Positions 50,464 through 59,220 are shown, counted from the stretch's first letter. The stretch: DNA of 64,000 nucleotides from Bacillota bacterium (GCA_023426575.1 JAFAAL010000030.1:1-64000); one strand, 5' to 3'. The notes: generated by a model not told the origin, from the letters alone. Program-made: numbers and translations.

Positions 50464-50494
50464 TTGACAGAGAATTTTTATGGCGCCATACTAT
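50464..50494 (+). promoter_or_regulatory. Promoter of the large RNA candidate
   Basis: Perfect TTGACA (50464-50469) on the plus strand, with CATACT (50487-50492, 17-bp spacer) or TACTAT (50489-50494, 19-bp spacer) as -10. Transcription would start near 50499, the first bases of the first long helix. Confidence 0.65.
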
Positions 50495-50497
50495 GGC

Positions 50498-51127
50498 CAA
50501 GCTCCGGGGAAAGCAATACCCGAAAAGCGAATGCAAAGCGAGAAATCGCGAGGGCAGCGAAGCTTGACAAGTAGATATCTGAAGCTAGGAGACTGGTTAT
50601 GAGACAAGACAAGTCTCGTGCGGAGGGAGCAGCAAGCACCCCGCAAGTGAAACACCAGCACGATGCCTGAATCAGGATCAATAGTGAAAGATTTAGAAAA
50701 TTTGAATGACTGGGCCCAACAGCCGTTGAACTGAGACAAAAACGGAATATGTCATGTGAGAATGAAGTGAAAATGAAATGATTACATACCATCCCATCCG
50801 TTACCTACCATGTTTCGACAACGCACTAGGCAAAGATTTGAAAATCAGACGTCAGATGAGTATAAATCATAAAAGTCCAAAAGATTCAGAGATGAGACGA
50901 AAGCGCGTTGCAAGTCAGAATGATAAGTAGGCAAAATCAATTGGTTTGTGTTCAACGAGAGAGGAAACGATCAGACGTAAACACTGTAAAACGCAAAATG
51001 GAAACCAAGATAGGAAAACGGCCAGAGCTTATCATCTGATACAAAAACTCTTAAAATTGCAAGAGCTAAAACGACAACTTCGCCGGAGCAGAGAGACCCT
51101 CGAGAAATCGAGGGTCTCTTCTTTTTG
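50498..51127 (+). ncRNA. Large structured non-coding RNA candidate (~630 nt)
   Basis: The ~840 bp between the YfcE-type and AlaX genes hold no convincing ORF but much paired structure on the plus strand. A first domain (CAAGCT 50498-50503 with AGCTTG 50571-50576) encloses two hairpins, CGGG/CCCG and GCGA-GAAA-TCGC: a three-way junction. A second domain (CTGGT 50593-50597 with ACCAG 50654-50658) encloses GAGAC/GTCTC and GCGG/CCGC: another three-way junction. Further: CCGTT/AACGG (50723-50745), and a long stem TTGGTTT/AAACCAA (50941-51008) stacked on GTGTT/AACAC. It has its own promoter and a strong terminator. It does not fit RNase P RNA, tmRNA, 6S or SRP RNA as I know them. Size and style recall OLE, ROOL or GOLLD RNAs, but no match is claimed. 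Confidence 0.65.
51091..51127 (+). terminator. Terminator of the large RNA candidate
   Basis: 12-bp perfect stem (51092-51103 with 51108-51119) closed by a GAAA tetraloop and followed by TTCTTTTTG. Confidence 0.92.
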
Positions 51128-51166
51128 CCTCTCTTGAAAAGGCGCTCCTCTCGCCACAGGCCCATT

Positions 51167-52384
51167 TTAGTGGGAAAGGTGGCCGAGTCTCACGAGCTCG
51201 GCGCGGAGCGTCTCGAAATCGCAGTCAATGCGCGCTTGGACAAAGGCCGGCTGACCGCCTCCTCTCAATGACAGATCTTCTTTCAATTGGGCCAGCACAG
51301 CCGTCAGGTCAAAATCGACGGGGCTCTCGGGGCTTCTCGAGGCCGTGATGTTCAGTATGGGGCGGCCACCCTCCTCGCCACGCTGAGCGAGCATGACAAA
51401 GTGGGGGAAGTGCTGACTCAGGTCCTTGGCGAGGTCCTTGGCCGAGCTCTTGTCGAGATCTGAGGCGTCGAGGAGAGCGGCTGCTTCGCCCACGTAGCGA
51501 GCGGCCTCCCTCTGTAAGTGCTCGAATGTAAATTCACGCAAGGCGAGCCGGGCCTCAGTCAATTTGTCCAGGCGATCCTGGACTGCGGCGACGAGTTTTT
51601 CAGGGGGTTCTGAGAGTGTTCTCACCAGCTCGTCGAGCAGGGCCGACTCCCGCTGCGCCATCTGAAGAGCCCGCCGTCCGCAGTAGGCCTGAATTCTGAC
51701 CCCTCCACGGTGGCGCTGCATCTGGCGGAGGCGAATGAGACCAATCTCTCCTGTCCGTCTGACTTGGGTGCCACAGCAGGCACAGAGATCATAGCCGCCG
51801 ACCTTGATCAGGCGGAGCCGTTCACCGACGTCTTTCTTGGAGCGATAGTCCAATCCCTGGGCCTCTTCAGGACTGGGGAAGAGGACCTCTATCTCTTCAT
51901 TGAGCCAGACGGCGGCATTGGCCTCATCCTCAATCTGCTGTAATTCAGCGGGCGTCAGCTCCCCATTGAAGTCGATGACCATCGTCTCCTCATTGATGTG
52001 GAAGCCGACATTGTCGTAGCCCTTTAAGGCGTGACAGAGCCCCGAGATCAGGTGTTCTCCCGAGTGCTGTTGCATAAAGTCGAAGCGGCGCTCCCAGTCT
52101 ATTCTCAGCACTGCCTCTTGACCCGGCTCCGGCCCTTCCCCTCTGACGAGGTGCAAGATCTCGCCCGCCCGCCTCTGCGTGTCAAGGACCTCATAGCTCA
52201 GTGCTGAGGCGATCAGTTCTCCGCGATCTCCAGGCTGACCCCCGCCCTCCGGATAGAAGCAAGTATCCTTGCAGATGACGGCAGACACACCCTCCTCATA
52301 GGGAAAGACCGCCTCGATCTCGGCTCTCATCTCCTCGAGGTAGGGGTTGAGATAGTAGGCCTCGCTAAAGAGTTCTCGAGCCAT
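51167..52384 (-). CDS. Alanyl-tRNA editing protein, long AlaX type with DHHA1 domain
   Basis: Hydrolyses tRNA mischarged with Ser or Gly (as in the AlaRS editing domain). 405 residues: an AlaRS-like second-domain start (CKDTCFYPEGGGQPGDRGEL), zinc motif 1 HSGEH 107-111, motif 2 region CACCGTQVRRTGEIG 201-215, a coiled coil near 230-290, and a C-terminal DHHA1 domain ending with SLRGGGQPAFVQARI. The usual second motif is CxxxH; here the histidine is Gln207 (codon CAA), so one zinc ligand is changed. It shares one base with the CPBP gene. ATG start; no strong ribosome site, translation coupled. Confidence 0.88.
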   Translation of the reverse strand: MARELFSEAYYLNPYLEEMRAEIEAVFPYEEGVSAVICKDTCFYPEGGGQPGDRGELIASALSYEVLDTQRRAGEILHLVRGEGPEPGQEAVLRIDWERRFDFMQQHSGEHLISGLCHALKGYDNVGFHINEETMVIDFNGELTPAELQQIEDEANAAVWLNEEIEVLFPSPEEAQGLDYRSKKDVGERLRLIKVGGYDLCACCGTQVRRTGEIGLIRLRQMQRHRGGVRIQAYCGRRALQMAQRESALLDELVRTLSEPPEKLVAAVQDRLDKLTEARLALREFTFEHLQREAARYVGEAAALLDASDLDKSSAKDLAKDLSQHFPHFVMLAQRGEEGGRPILNITASRSPESPVDFDLTAVLAQLKEDLSLRGGGQPAFVQARIDCDFETLRAELVRLGHLSH

Positions 52385-53331
52385 TAGCTGACGACCCTAG
52401 TCTGGCGGCGTCTGCGGATGAACAAGAAGAGCAGGTAGAAGGCAGAGAGCGCATAGAGGAGCAAGAGGATCAGGCCATATCGCTCCGCATTGGCATCCGT
52501 CAAATTGGCCCCCATATAGGTCGGCAAGAAACCGCCGAGGAAATTGAAGATCATGTGCATGACAATGGGCACCAGCAAATGGCCACTGAGATAGTAGGCA
52601 AAGCTCAAAATCAGACCTGGGACGATGACGTAGGCGATCTGCACGAAATTCCCATGGAAGAGCGCAAAGATGAGGGCGGCACAGAGCGCCGCAAAGGCGG
52701 GCTTCATCGCCTGCAAAAACTCACCCATGATAATCCCGCGGCATAAGAGCTCCTCCATGATGGGCACGAGGATGACCACCGAGAGAAAACTCAAGAAAAA
52801 GTGGTCGTTCGACGGCAGAATCGTCTGCATGAGCTTCTCGTGATACTCGAGGCGCTCTGCCACATAGGGCGAAAGCTGCCCGAGCCCATGGAGTCCAAGG
52901 ATGAGGAGCTGCGTCCCCGCGAGCCCCAGGATGATAGCAGAGGCCGCAGTCATAAACTTCTGTGCACCGAGCCTCTCTTGGAGATAGGTCATCGGATACA
53001 TTTTACGGCGCCGGAAAATGTAATAGACAAAGAGCGGAATCAAGATGAGCGCCATAAAAATCGTCGCAAGTGAGGTGACCAGCGGATCCATCATATACTT
53101 CGTCATGTCAATGCCCGTCTCGAGTCCTTGCGACTCGATAATCTCCGAACCATAGCGCAGGCCAGCAACCAAGGTGACCCCTAGGACCTGAATGAGGACA
53201 AAGATCAGCCCAAAGAGCAGAGGCACAAAGACCGTCCGAGGTCTGAAGCGCCGTTCCCGCACGAGGTTGACAGAGTCCTCCTGGACCTCAGGGCTCGTCT
53301 CTTGCTTATTCGTCTCGTAATTTTCCAGCAT
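52384..53331 (-). CDS. CPBP family intramembrane metalloprotease
   Basis: Eight or so membrane segments in 315 residues and the CPBP (Abi/CAAX-like) motifs: EELLCRGIIMG near residue 190 (EExxxR) and FALFHGN near 225 (FxxxH), plus an Asn-containing HMIFNFLGG near 260 (HxxxN/D). Members cleave within the membrane or protect against bacteriocins. ATG 53331 has AAGGAG six bases upstream. The N-terminal ~35 residues are polar and cytoplasmic. Four-gene run with DUF2156 and DUF1292 genes. Confidence 0.9.
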   Translation of the reverse strand: MLENYETNKQETSPEVQEDSVNLVRERRFRPRTVFVPLLFGLIFVLIQVLGVTLVAGLRYGSEIIESQGLETGIDMTKYMMDPLVTSLATIFMALILIPLFVYYIFRRRKMYPMTYLQERLGAQKFMTAASAIILGLAGTQLLILGLHGLGQLSPYVAERLEYHEKLMQTILPSNDHFFLSFLSVVILVPIMEELLCRGIIMGEFLQAMKPAFAALCAALIFALFHGNFVQIAYVIVPGLILSFAYYLSGHLLVPIVMHMIFNFLGGFLPTYMGANLTDANAERYGLILLLLYALSAFYLLFLFIRRRRQTRVVS

Positions 53332-53333
53332 GA

Positions 53334-54302
53334 TCAACTCCTTTTCTGACAGGCCTCATGACAGCGCCCGTCCTTCTGTGGCATCAAAAATGCACGATAC
53401 TTTCTCAATCGCTTGATGGGATTATAGGACTCCTTGGCCAAGCGGATACCCTCAATCCCCATGTCCTCTTCCCGATTGACTTCAGAAACCTCGGCAAAAG
53501 CCTCCTCCAAAGTCCACTTATTAATAACGGCGTAGAGATTCTCAAACTCAGGATTCGCCTTCTCGAAGTGGATGATTGCGCGTTTCGGACTCGGCAGCGA
53601 GCCGAGCGCAAAGGCGAGGACGATCTCGCCGAGCCTAATCACCCCACCACGCACATCCAATGCTTCAAAGTGATCGAAGAGATACTTGATCGGCAAGTAG
53701 TCAGACTCGTGCAGGTTCAGAGGATCGACGCCCTTCTCCTCGGCCCACTGGCGGACGAGTCTCAGGACCCTCTCCCCATGTTCGGGAGCGATGGCCTCAT
53801 AGCGCGCATCGGGGAAGTCTCGCAAGAATTGATTGATATGATTGCGTTTCACGCGATAGACCTTCCCCTGCAGCTGTCTTAGGGCCTCTGCGTCATAGAC
53901 ATAATCGCTGTAGTCGTCGTTGTATTCCCAGTCGATGACGTAGCCGAGACGGGCTGCCGCCTCGTTGTAGAGCGGGCGGTAGTGCTCATCTATAAACATC
54001 GAGCAGAAACAACAAAATTTCGAATCTTGAAAGATCTCCGCAGCTCTCTCTATGGCGCGCGTCAGATTCTCCACCGTGAGGGCACCGAGGGGTAGACAAA
54101 AGTGAGGGCGCGTAAAAATACCGCCATCTGAAATGGCCGTCAAGACTTGGCCATCGTCAAAATAGTGATACTGATAGCCGAGATTCCAGGCGAGCCTTGA
54201 GTTGAGACTGGCATCTGCCAGTTCGCTTGTACTCTGAGAATAGCGCTTGCGATAAAGTTCGCGCGCTTCAATGTCGAGGATGGGTAATTCATTGATGGTC
54301 AT
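53334..54302 (-). CDS. DUF2156 (phosphatidylglycerol-lysyltransferase C-terminal-like) protein
   Basis: 322 residues from ATG 54302. The GNAT-like halves contain YRKRYSQSTSELADASL, WNLGYQYHYFDDG, EYNDDYSDYVYDAEALRQLQGKVYRVKRNHINQFL, EIVLAFALGSL and ending REEDMGIEGIRLAKESYNPIKRLRKY. These are characteristic of soluble DUF2156 proteins in Clostridia, which resemble the transferase part of MprF but lack its membrane helices. Activity unknown. The stop overlaps no gene; the CPBP start lies within three bases. Confidence 0.85.
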   Translation of the reverse strand: MTINELPILDIEARELYRKRYSQSTSELADASLNSRLAWNLGYQYHYFDDGQVLTAISDGGIFTRPHFCLPLGALTVENLTRAIERAAEIFQDSKFCCFCSMFIDEHYRPLYNEAAARLGYVIDWEYNDDYSDYVYDAEALRQLQGKVYRVKRNHINQFLRDFPDARYEAIAPEHGERVLRLVRQWAEEKGVDPLNLHESDYLPIKYLFDHFEALDVRGGVIRLGEIVLAFALGSLPSPKRAIIHFEKANPEFENLYAVINKWTLEEAFAEVSEVNREEDMGIEGIRLAKESYNPIKRLRKYRAFLMPQKDGRCHEACQKRS

Positions 54303-54612
54303 GTTCACCGTACTGTTCTGAGAAGCGATCGTAAAACACTTCAAATATCATCTCTAACTCTTGCTTACTCCGTATCGAGGTGAAGTATCGCGTGCCGTCC
54401 TTGGCCCGATAGGCCCTCATCAGAACGATCTCGGGCGATTTTTCAGCTATAGATTCTGGCTCGTAGTTGTAGACGACGACATACTCCTGATCACGAAAGT
54501 CGAAACTGTCGACCAGGGAGACATAATACTCGCGGCCCGTGTGTTCATCCACGAGGACCGCGAGTGCTTCATCACGTGCAGAAAAACTGAGATCTCCAGA
54601 GCCTTGGCGCAT
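54289..54612 (-). CDS. DUF1292 family protein (first copy)
   Basis: 107 residues with the DUF1292 core: an acidic ALAVLVDEHTGREYYVSLVDSFDFRDQEYVVVYNYE strand pattern, then a C-terminal RYFTSIRSKQELEMIFEVFYDRF helix. DUF1292 genes sit beside ruvX/ireB in Clostridia; function unknown. It overlaps the DUF2156 start by 14 bp. Confidence 0.85.
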   Translation of the reverse strand: MRQGSGDLSFSARDEALAVLVDEHTGREYYVSLVDSFDFRDQEYVVVYNYEPESIAEKSPEIVLMRAYRAKDGTRYFTSIRSKQELEMIFEVFYDRFSEQYGEHDHQ

Positions 54613-54623
54613 ACTGCGATCGC

Positions 54624-55019
54624 TTACTCCGTGACCTCGTCTTCTTCATCTTCCCACTCTTCCGCCTCGTCGAGGAGCTCCTCGTAGTAGGCGTAAATCG
54701 GGGCATCTTCAGTCTCATCGAGTGTTTCTAAATTGAACTCTGCATCTTCATCTTCGCGGTCGCGCACGATGAAATAGCCGAGAGGATCATCGGGGGCAAT
54801 CATGACGAGGAAGTGCTCATCTTTAAAGTCGAATTCGTCGACGATGTAAAACTCCATCTTCTCACCGTCTTCGGAGATGATCTCAACGAGCTCGGCCTCG
54901 GCCAGCATCTCATCGATATCCGCCTGGGTCAAGATCTCCTCGTGCTCCTCATGGTGACAGCCACAGCCGCAGTCGTGATCATCTGGGGCCATGAAGAATT
55001 CTGGTCTGACATTAAGCAT
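54624..55019 (-). CDS. DUF1292 family protein (second copy, His/Cys-rich N-terminus)
   Basis: 131 residues from ATG 55019 (a longer start at 55034 is possible). It begins with PDDHDCGCGCHHEEHEE, a His/Cys-rich patch that could bind metal, then the DUF1292 core (VEIISEDGEKMEFYIVDEFDFKDEHFLVMIAPDD) and a very acidic tail. Probably the ancestral copy of this pair. It overlaps ruvX by eight bases. Confidence 0.87.
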   Translation of the reverse strand: MLNVRPEFFMAPDDHDCGCGCHHEEHEEILTQADIDEMLAEAELVEIISEDGEKMEFYIVDEFDFKDEHFLVMIAPDDPLGYFIVRDREDEDAEFNLETLDETEDAPIYAYYEELLDEAEEWEDEEDEVTE

Positions 55020-55518
55020 TGTCGCATGCCTCACTTTCTCTCTGGTCAGTCTCGCTGACCCTCTTTTCGATTATAGCACAGTGTCTGAGATAATCATTCA
55101 ATAAAATGGCGGCTGCGCGGCCGTCAATTTCCGCCTTCTTCTGCTTGGGATCCATACCTGGGCGAAAGGTCGACAGGGCAAGACGCGTGGTATAGCGCTC
55201 ATCGAAATAGTGGATGGGCAATTCTGTGAGCTCAGCCAAGAGCGCTCCGAAGGTGTGGACCTCATCCAGCCAATCGTGGGGACGCCCATCGGTTCGCGTC
55301 GGCTCGCCGATGACAATCTCCTGGACCTCCTCGCGCTCAATCAGTGCACTGAGCTCGGCGATCAGCTGGCGCGCCTCGGGATCTTGGGCCAGGCGTCGCG
55401 GTAAGAAGCCCTGCGGACTCGCCATGATGCGCAGTGGATCAGACAGCGCAAGGCCCACCCGCTTCTTGCCAAAGTCAATTGCGAGAACTCGGCCAGGGAC
55501 CTGCTGCGAGCTCGGCAT
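55012..55518 (-). CDS. ruvX: Holliday-junction resolvase-like protein RuvX
   Basis: 168 residues with the YqgF/RNase H-like fold: VLAIDFGKKRVGLALSDPLRIMASPQGFL (first catalytic Asp), IVIGEPTRTDG (Glu), and HYFDERYTTRLA with the late Asp in KAEIDGRAAAILLNDYL. The family is described as processing 16S rRNA 5' ends; the neighbours are the usual ireB and DUF1292. The stop is followed by the DUF1292 gene; ATG joined to the IreB stop. Confidence 0.93.
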   Translation of the reverse strand: MPSSQQVPGRVLAIDFGKKRVGLALSDPLRIMASPQGFLPRRLAQDPEARQLIAELSALIEREEVQEIVIGEPTRTDGRPHDWLDEVHTFGALLAELTELPIHYFDERYTTRLALSTFRPGMDPKQKKAEIDGRAAAILLNDYLRHCAIIEKRVSETDQRESEACDNA

Positions 55519-55772
55519 TATTTCAGACGGGCAATATAGTCTCGGATGATGACCTCGAGGAGGTCGTCGCGCTCCATCCGTCGAATCGTCGCCCGTGCCC
55601 CCTCATAATTGGTGATATAGGTGGGATCTCCAGAGAGAAAATAGCCGACGAGTTGGGTCGAGGGCTCATAGCCCTTCTCTTCCAGAGCTGCGAGGACCTG
55701 TCGCATGATCTTAGCGGCTTCGACATTGCGGTCGAGACCCATGACAAAGCGCGTCGTTTCACCTGCTACCAT
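55518..55772 (-). CDS. IreB family regulatory phosphoprotein (UPF0297)
   Basis: 84 residues from ATG 55772 (AAGGAG eight bases upstream): MVAGETTRFVMGLDRNVEAAKIMRQVLAALEEKGYEPSTQLVGYFLSGDPTYITNYEGAR..., the full family sequence. In enterococci IreB is a phosphorylation target of the IreK/IreP Ser/Thr kinase system controlling cell-wall stress resistance; Thr near the N-terminus (T6/T7 in GETTRF) are the modified positions in the studied protein. First gene of the ireB-ruvX-DUF1292 block. Confidence 0.9.
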   Translation of the reverse strand: MVAGETTRFVMGLDRNVEAAKIMRQVLAALEEKGYEPSTQLVGYFLSGDPTYITNYEGARATIRRMERDDLLEVIIRDYIARLK

Positions 55773-55844
55773 AGTGCACACTCCTTGCGTTCAAAATTAC
55801 GCTCATTTTAGCATAATATGCGCCAGACTGCTCTCCCCTCAGCC

Positions 55845-55853
55845 TGATATAAT
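55845..55853 (+). promoter_or_regulatory. Extended -10 promoter of rnr
   Basis: TGA followed by TATAAT (55848-55853) on the plus strand, with no good -35; the start codon is ~40 bp downstream behind AAGGAG. Confidence 0.6.
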
Positions 55854-55893
55854 GAATGAAAAGACGTTTTAAGAAAAAGTTAAGGAGCTGGCC

Positions 55894-57852
55894 ATGCCGA
55901 TGAATCATCCCGCGACCCCTGGGCCTCGAAGCCTCAAACAATATCAAGATTTCCTAAATCAGCAGATCGAGACGATAGACAATGCCGCCGAGGCCGAGAC
56001 GAGGCGCGTTGGCCTCCTCGAGCGCCATGGCGCCAGAGATGGCCTCGTCACTCTGGATCGGAGACATCCGGTCTACGGCCGAGAGATCTGGATCCCTCAC
56101 AAGTCTCTTCACGGAGCCCCCTATGGCATGAAGGTTCTGGTCGAGATCACGGCAGCTGACCCGCCCCGCGGCCAGATCGTGACGGTTCTTGGCGACCCTG
56201 AGCGTGAAGACTTGGCCATTATGAGCATCATCCACGACTTCGGGCTGAACCCACACTATCCGGAGGAGGCCATGTCCGAGCTTGAGGCTTTTGGCACTGA
56301 GTTGACGGCATCTGAGATCCAATCTGAACTCGAGGCGGGCCGGCGAGATTTGAGAGAGCTCTTTACGATGACGATTGACGGCCTCGATGCCAAGGATCTC
56401 GACGACGCGATTTCGATCCGTCGCGAGGGTGAGCTGATCCGTCTTTTTGTCCACATCGCGGACGTCAGCCATTATGTGCAGGTGGGGACGGCTCTAGACT
56501 TTGAGGCTCTCCAGCGCGGCAATTCAGTCTATCTGGTCGACCGTGTCTTGCCGATGCTGCCGCCACAGCTGTCGAATGGCCTCTGTTCTTTGAACCCCGG
56601 GGTCGACCGCCTGGCCATGACCTCGGAGCTCTTGTTCAACGCGCGCGGCGAGCGTCTTGAGAGTCAGATATACCCCTCCCTCATCCGCTCGGATCACAGG
56701 GGGGATTACACGGAGATCTATGAGGGGACTTATGACCCCGCCTATCGAGAAACGGTCGAGCTCATGCGGGAGCTCGCCGAGCAATTGAGTGCCAGACGGC
56801 ATGAGCGCGGCGCCCTGACCTTTCACTTTCCCGAGACGGTCGTGACGCTGAACAGTGAGGGCGAGCCCATAGACATTGCGGCAGAGAGCAGCCATTTTGC
56901 CCATGCTCTCATCGAGTCCTTTATGATTGCCGCCAACGAGGCCGTGGCTGACTTCTGTCAGCAGCACAAATTGCCTGTCATCTATCGTGTGCACGAGAAT
57001 CCAGATCCTGAAATGATCGCCGCCCTGAGGGAAGTCCTGCGCCTGAGGGGCATTCCTGTCAAGATTCCGCAAAAACTCGATCCCAAGGCGCTCCAGACGG
57101 TTCTCGAGGCCATTCAGGAGCGCCCCGAGGCCGAAGCTCTCAACTTCCTCATCTTGCGCTCGCTGGCGAAGGCGGAATACCATGCGGAGAATCTCGGGCA
57201 CTTTGGTCTCGCGAGCCAGTCATACCTGCACTTTACAGCGCCCATCCGCCGCTATGCTGACCTCCACAGCCATCGCGTCATCCGTCGCTATATAAACGAC
57301 CGCCGCGATCGCAGCAGCGACTTGCGAGCTCTGACGCGCCCCATCGCCAAGCACATCTCCGAAACCGAGCGCAATGCCATGGATGCTGAGCGCGCCTCTG
57401 TCGATCAGAAGATCTGCGAATATTATCAGGATAAGTTGGGCGAGGTCTACCGCGCCACAGTCTCTGGCCTCAGCCCGATCGCCTTCTACGCCCGAATGGC
57501 CAATAGTGTCGAGGGCACCGTCCTCTACAGCGAGCTGCCAGGCTACTTTCAGTATGATGAGCAGCGCCTCGAGGCCGTCGGCCCGGGCCAACTCGCCATC
57601 AAGATCGGTGACAGTCTAGAGATGCAGCTCATCCGCGTCGATCTGCAGCGGCGCTTCCTCGACTTTCGCCCCGTGCGCTTCCTGACGGGCGATCTTGCGG
57701 GTAAGAACTTAGACAGTCAGAGACAGCCGGGCAAGGACAAGCTCAAGCGCGGCCGCCAGATCAAAGAGGGCAAGACCCAGCGCAAGCGCAAGGTCAAAGA
57801 GCATCGCAAACAGCGCCGCGGCGGGATTCAAAAGTTTAGGAAGCAGAGGTAG
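55894..57852 (+). CDS. rnr: Ribonuclease R
   Basis: 3'-5' exoribonuclease. 652 residues: an N-terminal cold-shock-like part (GARDGLVTLDRRHPVYGREIWIPHKSLHGA), the RNB catalytic domain with TIDGLDAKDLDDAISI near residue 155 holding the metal-binding Asp residues, AIRRYADLHSHRVIRRYI near 450, then an S1 domain and a Lys/Arg-rich tail (about 45 residues) that could help unwind structured RNA. Slightly shorter than the 700-800 residues of many RNase R proteins, but domain order is complete. AAGGAG ahead of ATG. Confidence 0.94.
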   Translation: MPMNHPATPGPRSLKQYQDFLNQQIETIDNAAEAETRRVGLLERHGARDGLVTLDRRHPVYGREIWIPHKSLHGAPYGMKVLVEITAADPPRGQIVTVLGDPEREDLAIMSIIHDFGLNPHYPEEAMSELEAFGTELTASEIQSELEAGRRDLRELFTMTIDGLDAKDLDDAISIRREGELIRLFVHIADVSHYVQVGTALDFEALQRGNSVYLVDRVLPMLPPQLSNGLCSLNPGVDRLAMTSELLFNARGERLESQIYPSLIRSDHRGDYTEIYEGTYDPAYRETVELMRELAEQLSARRHERGALTFHFPETVVTLNSEGEPIDIAAESSHFAHALIESFMIAANEAVADFCQQHKLPVIYRVHENPDPEMIAALREVLRLRGIPVKIPQKLDPKALQTVLEAIQERPEAEALNFLILRSLAKAEYHAENLGHFGLASQSYLHFTAPIRRYADLHSHRVIRRYINDRRDRSSDLRALTRPIAKHISETERNAMDAERASVDQKICEYYQDKLGEVYRATVSGLSPIAFYARMANSVEGTVLYSELPGYFQYDEQRLEAVGPGQLAIKIGDSLEMQLIRVDLQRRFLDFRPVRFLTGDLAGKNLDSQRQPGKDKLKRGRQIKEGKTQRKRKVKEHRKQRRGGIQKFRKQR

Positions 57853-57856
57853 AGCT

Positions 57857-59188
57857 GTGCGCGTTGCCTTGATCACTCTGGGTTGCAAGACCAATCATGC
57901 AGAATCGGCAAGCCTTGCCGAGAGGTTTCGCGAGGCTGGCTTCACAATTGTCGAGGCCAGTGAAGAGGCAGATATCTATATCTTGAATTCTTGCACGGTC
58001 ACCCATGAGGCCGGTCGAAAATGCGAGCAACAGCTGCGCCGCCTCCGCCGCCTCCATCCCGAGGCGCGCATCGCCGTCATGGGCTGCCACGCCCAGCTCA
58101 AGGATCTCTCGCAAGTGGTCGACTTTCAGCGCGGTGTCATGGACCGCCTCGACCTCCTCAGCTGGGCCAGAGCCTGTCGAGGCGACGCTCCCTTGTCTCC
58201 CTCCCGAGACATCTCCATCGGCCCCGCGCGCCAGCGCGAATTCGAAAGTCTCGGCCTGCTCTCAGAACCTGGAGCGACCCGCGCCATCGTCAAGATTCAA
58301 GACGGCTGTGAACTCTTTTGTTCATACTGTGCCATTTGTCTGGCTCGCGGGCCTGTCCGCAGTCGCGATCGCGCGGAGATCCTCGCCGAGGTACGCCAAC
58401 TCGCCGCTCGAGATGTCCAGGAGATTGTCCTGACGGGGATCCACCTCTGCTCCTTCGAAAAGGAGCGGGGACGTGACAGTCTCGCCCTCGCGGAACTTTG
58501 TGCCGAGATCGCAGAGATTCCGGCTGTCCGGCGCATCCGTCTCGGCTCTCTCGAGCCCAACAGTATGAGTGATGAGGTCCTCGAGCGCCTCGCCGAGATC
58601 CCAGAGCTCTGCCCCCACTTCCACCTCTCCCTGCAGAGCGGCTCTGACAGCGTTCTCCAGCGCATGCGCCGGCGCTATACCGCCGAAGATTACAGACAGC
58701 GCGTCCTGAAGATCCGCGAACTCTTTGTCCGCCCCGCCCTGACGACCGACCTCATGGTCGGCTTCCCCGAGGAGACCGAGGAGGAGCATCAGGAGAGCCT
58801 TGCCTTTGTGCGCGAATTAGAACTCTCCCGCCTCCACATCTTCCGCTATTCTCCACGCGCCAAGACTCCCGCGGCTAGCTGGCCCCAACTGCCCCCAGAG
58901 CTCAGCAAGGCACGCGCCCAGGAGGCACAGCAGCTGGCCGACTTCCTACTCCACAAATTTCTCGTGCAAAATCTTCCCTTTCCCCAGGAGATTCTCCTGG
59001 AGGAAGAAGTCGACGGTCACTGGGAGGGCTATAGCCGCAATTATATTCGCTGCCGACTCCTCGGCACGGCTTCTCACTCGCGGCACTCGGGCCAGATCCT
59101 GACAGCCCAGCCCGTCGATATCGTCGCTGATCGGCTCCAGCTGCGAGAGATGAGCGCAGATGCTACAAAATCTGATATGAACTTGTAA
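57857..59188 (+). CDS. mtaB: tRNA t6A37 methylthiotransferase (MtaB-like)
   Basis: 443 residues of the methylthiotransferase radical SAM family: an N-terminal UPF0004 domain with three Cys (LGCKTNHAES, ILNSCTVTHEA, VMGCHAQL) binding one Fe-S cluster, then the radical SAM motif DGCELFCSYCAICLARGPVRSR and LTGIHLC; the CELFCSYC motif is CX3CX2C. MtaB adds a methylthio group to t6A37 in tRNA for ANN codons; the CKTN start and RGPVRSR fit MtaB better than MiaB or RimO. The C-terminal ~70 residues form a TRAM-like end. Starts at GTG, seven bases after AGAGG; four bases after rnr, so co-transcribed. Confidence 0.88.
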   Translation: MRVALITLGCKTNHAESASLAERFREAGFTIVEASEEADIYILNSCTVTHEAGRKCEQQLRRLRRLHPEARIAVMGCHAQLKDLSQVVDFQRGVMDRLDLLSWARACRGDAPLSPSRDISIGPARQREFESLGLLSEPGATRAIVKIQDGCELFCSYCAICLARGPVRSRDRAEILAEVRQLAARDVQEIVLTGIHLCSFEKERGRDSLALAELCAEIAEIPAVRRIRLGSLEPNSMSDEVLERLAEIPELCPHFHLSLQSGSDSVLQRMRRRYTAEDYRQRVLKIRELFVRPALTTDLMVGFPEETEEEHQESLAFVRELELSRLHIFRYSPRAKTPAASWPQLPPELSKARAQEAQQLADFLLHKFLVQNLPFPQEILLEEEVDGHWEGYSRNYIRCRLLGTASHSRHSGQILTAQPVDIVADRLQLREMSADATKSDMNL

Positions 59189-59220
59189 TTTTACGAAGCT
59201 TCTCTAAAATATTCAGTAAG

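Noticed and set aside
50478..51165. Short open frames on both strands inside the large RNA candidate
   Set aside because: They overlap the paired elements, have no ribosome sites, and give Ser/Phe- or Lys/Arg-rich sequences without recognisable domains.
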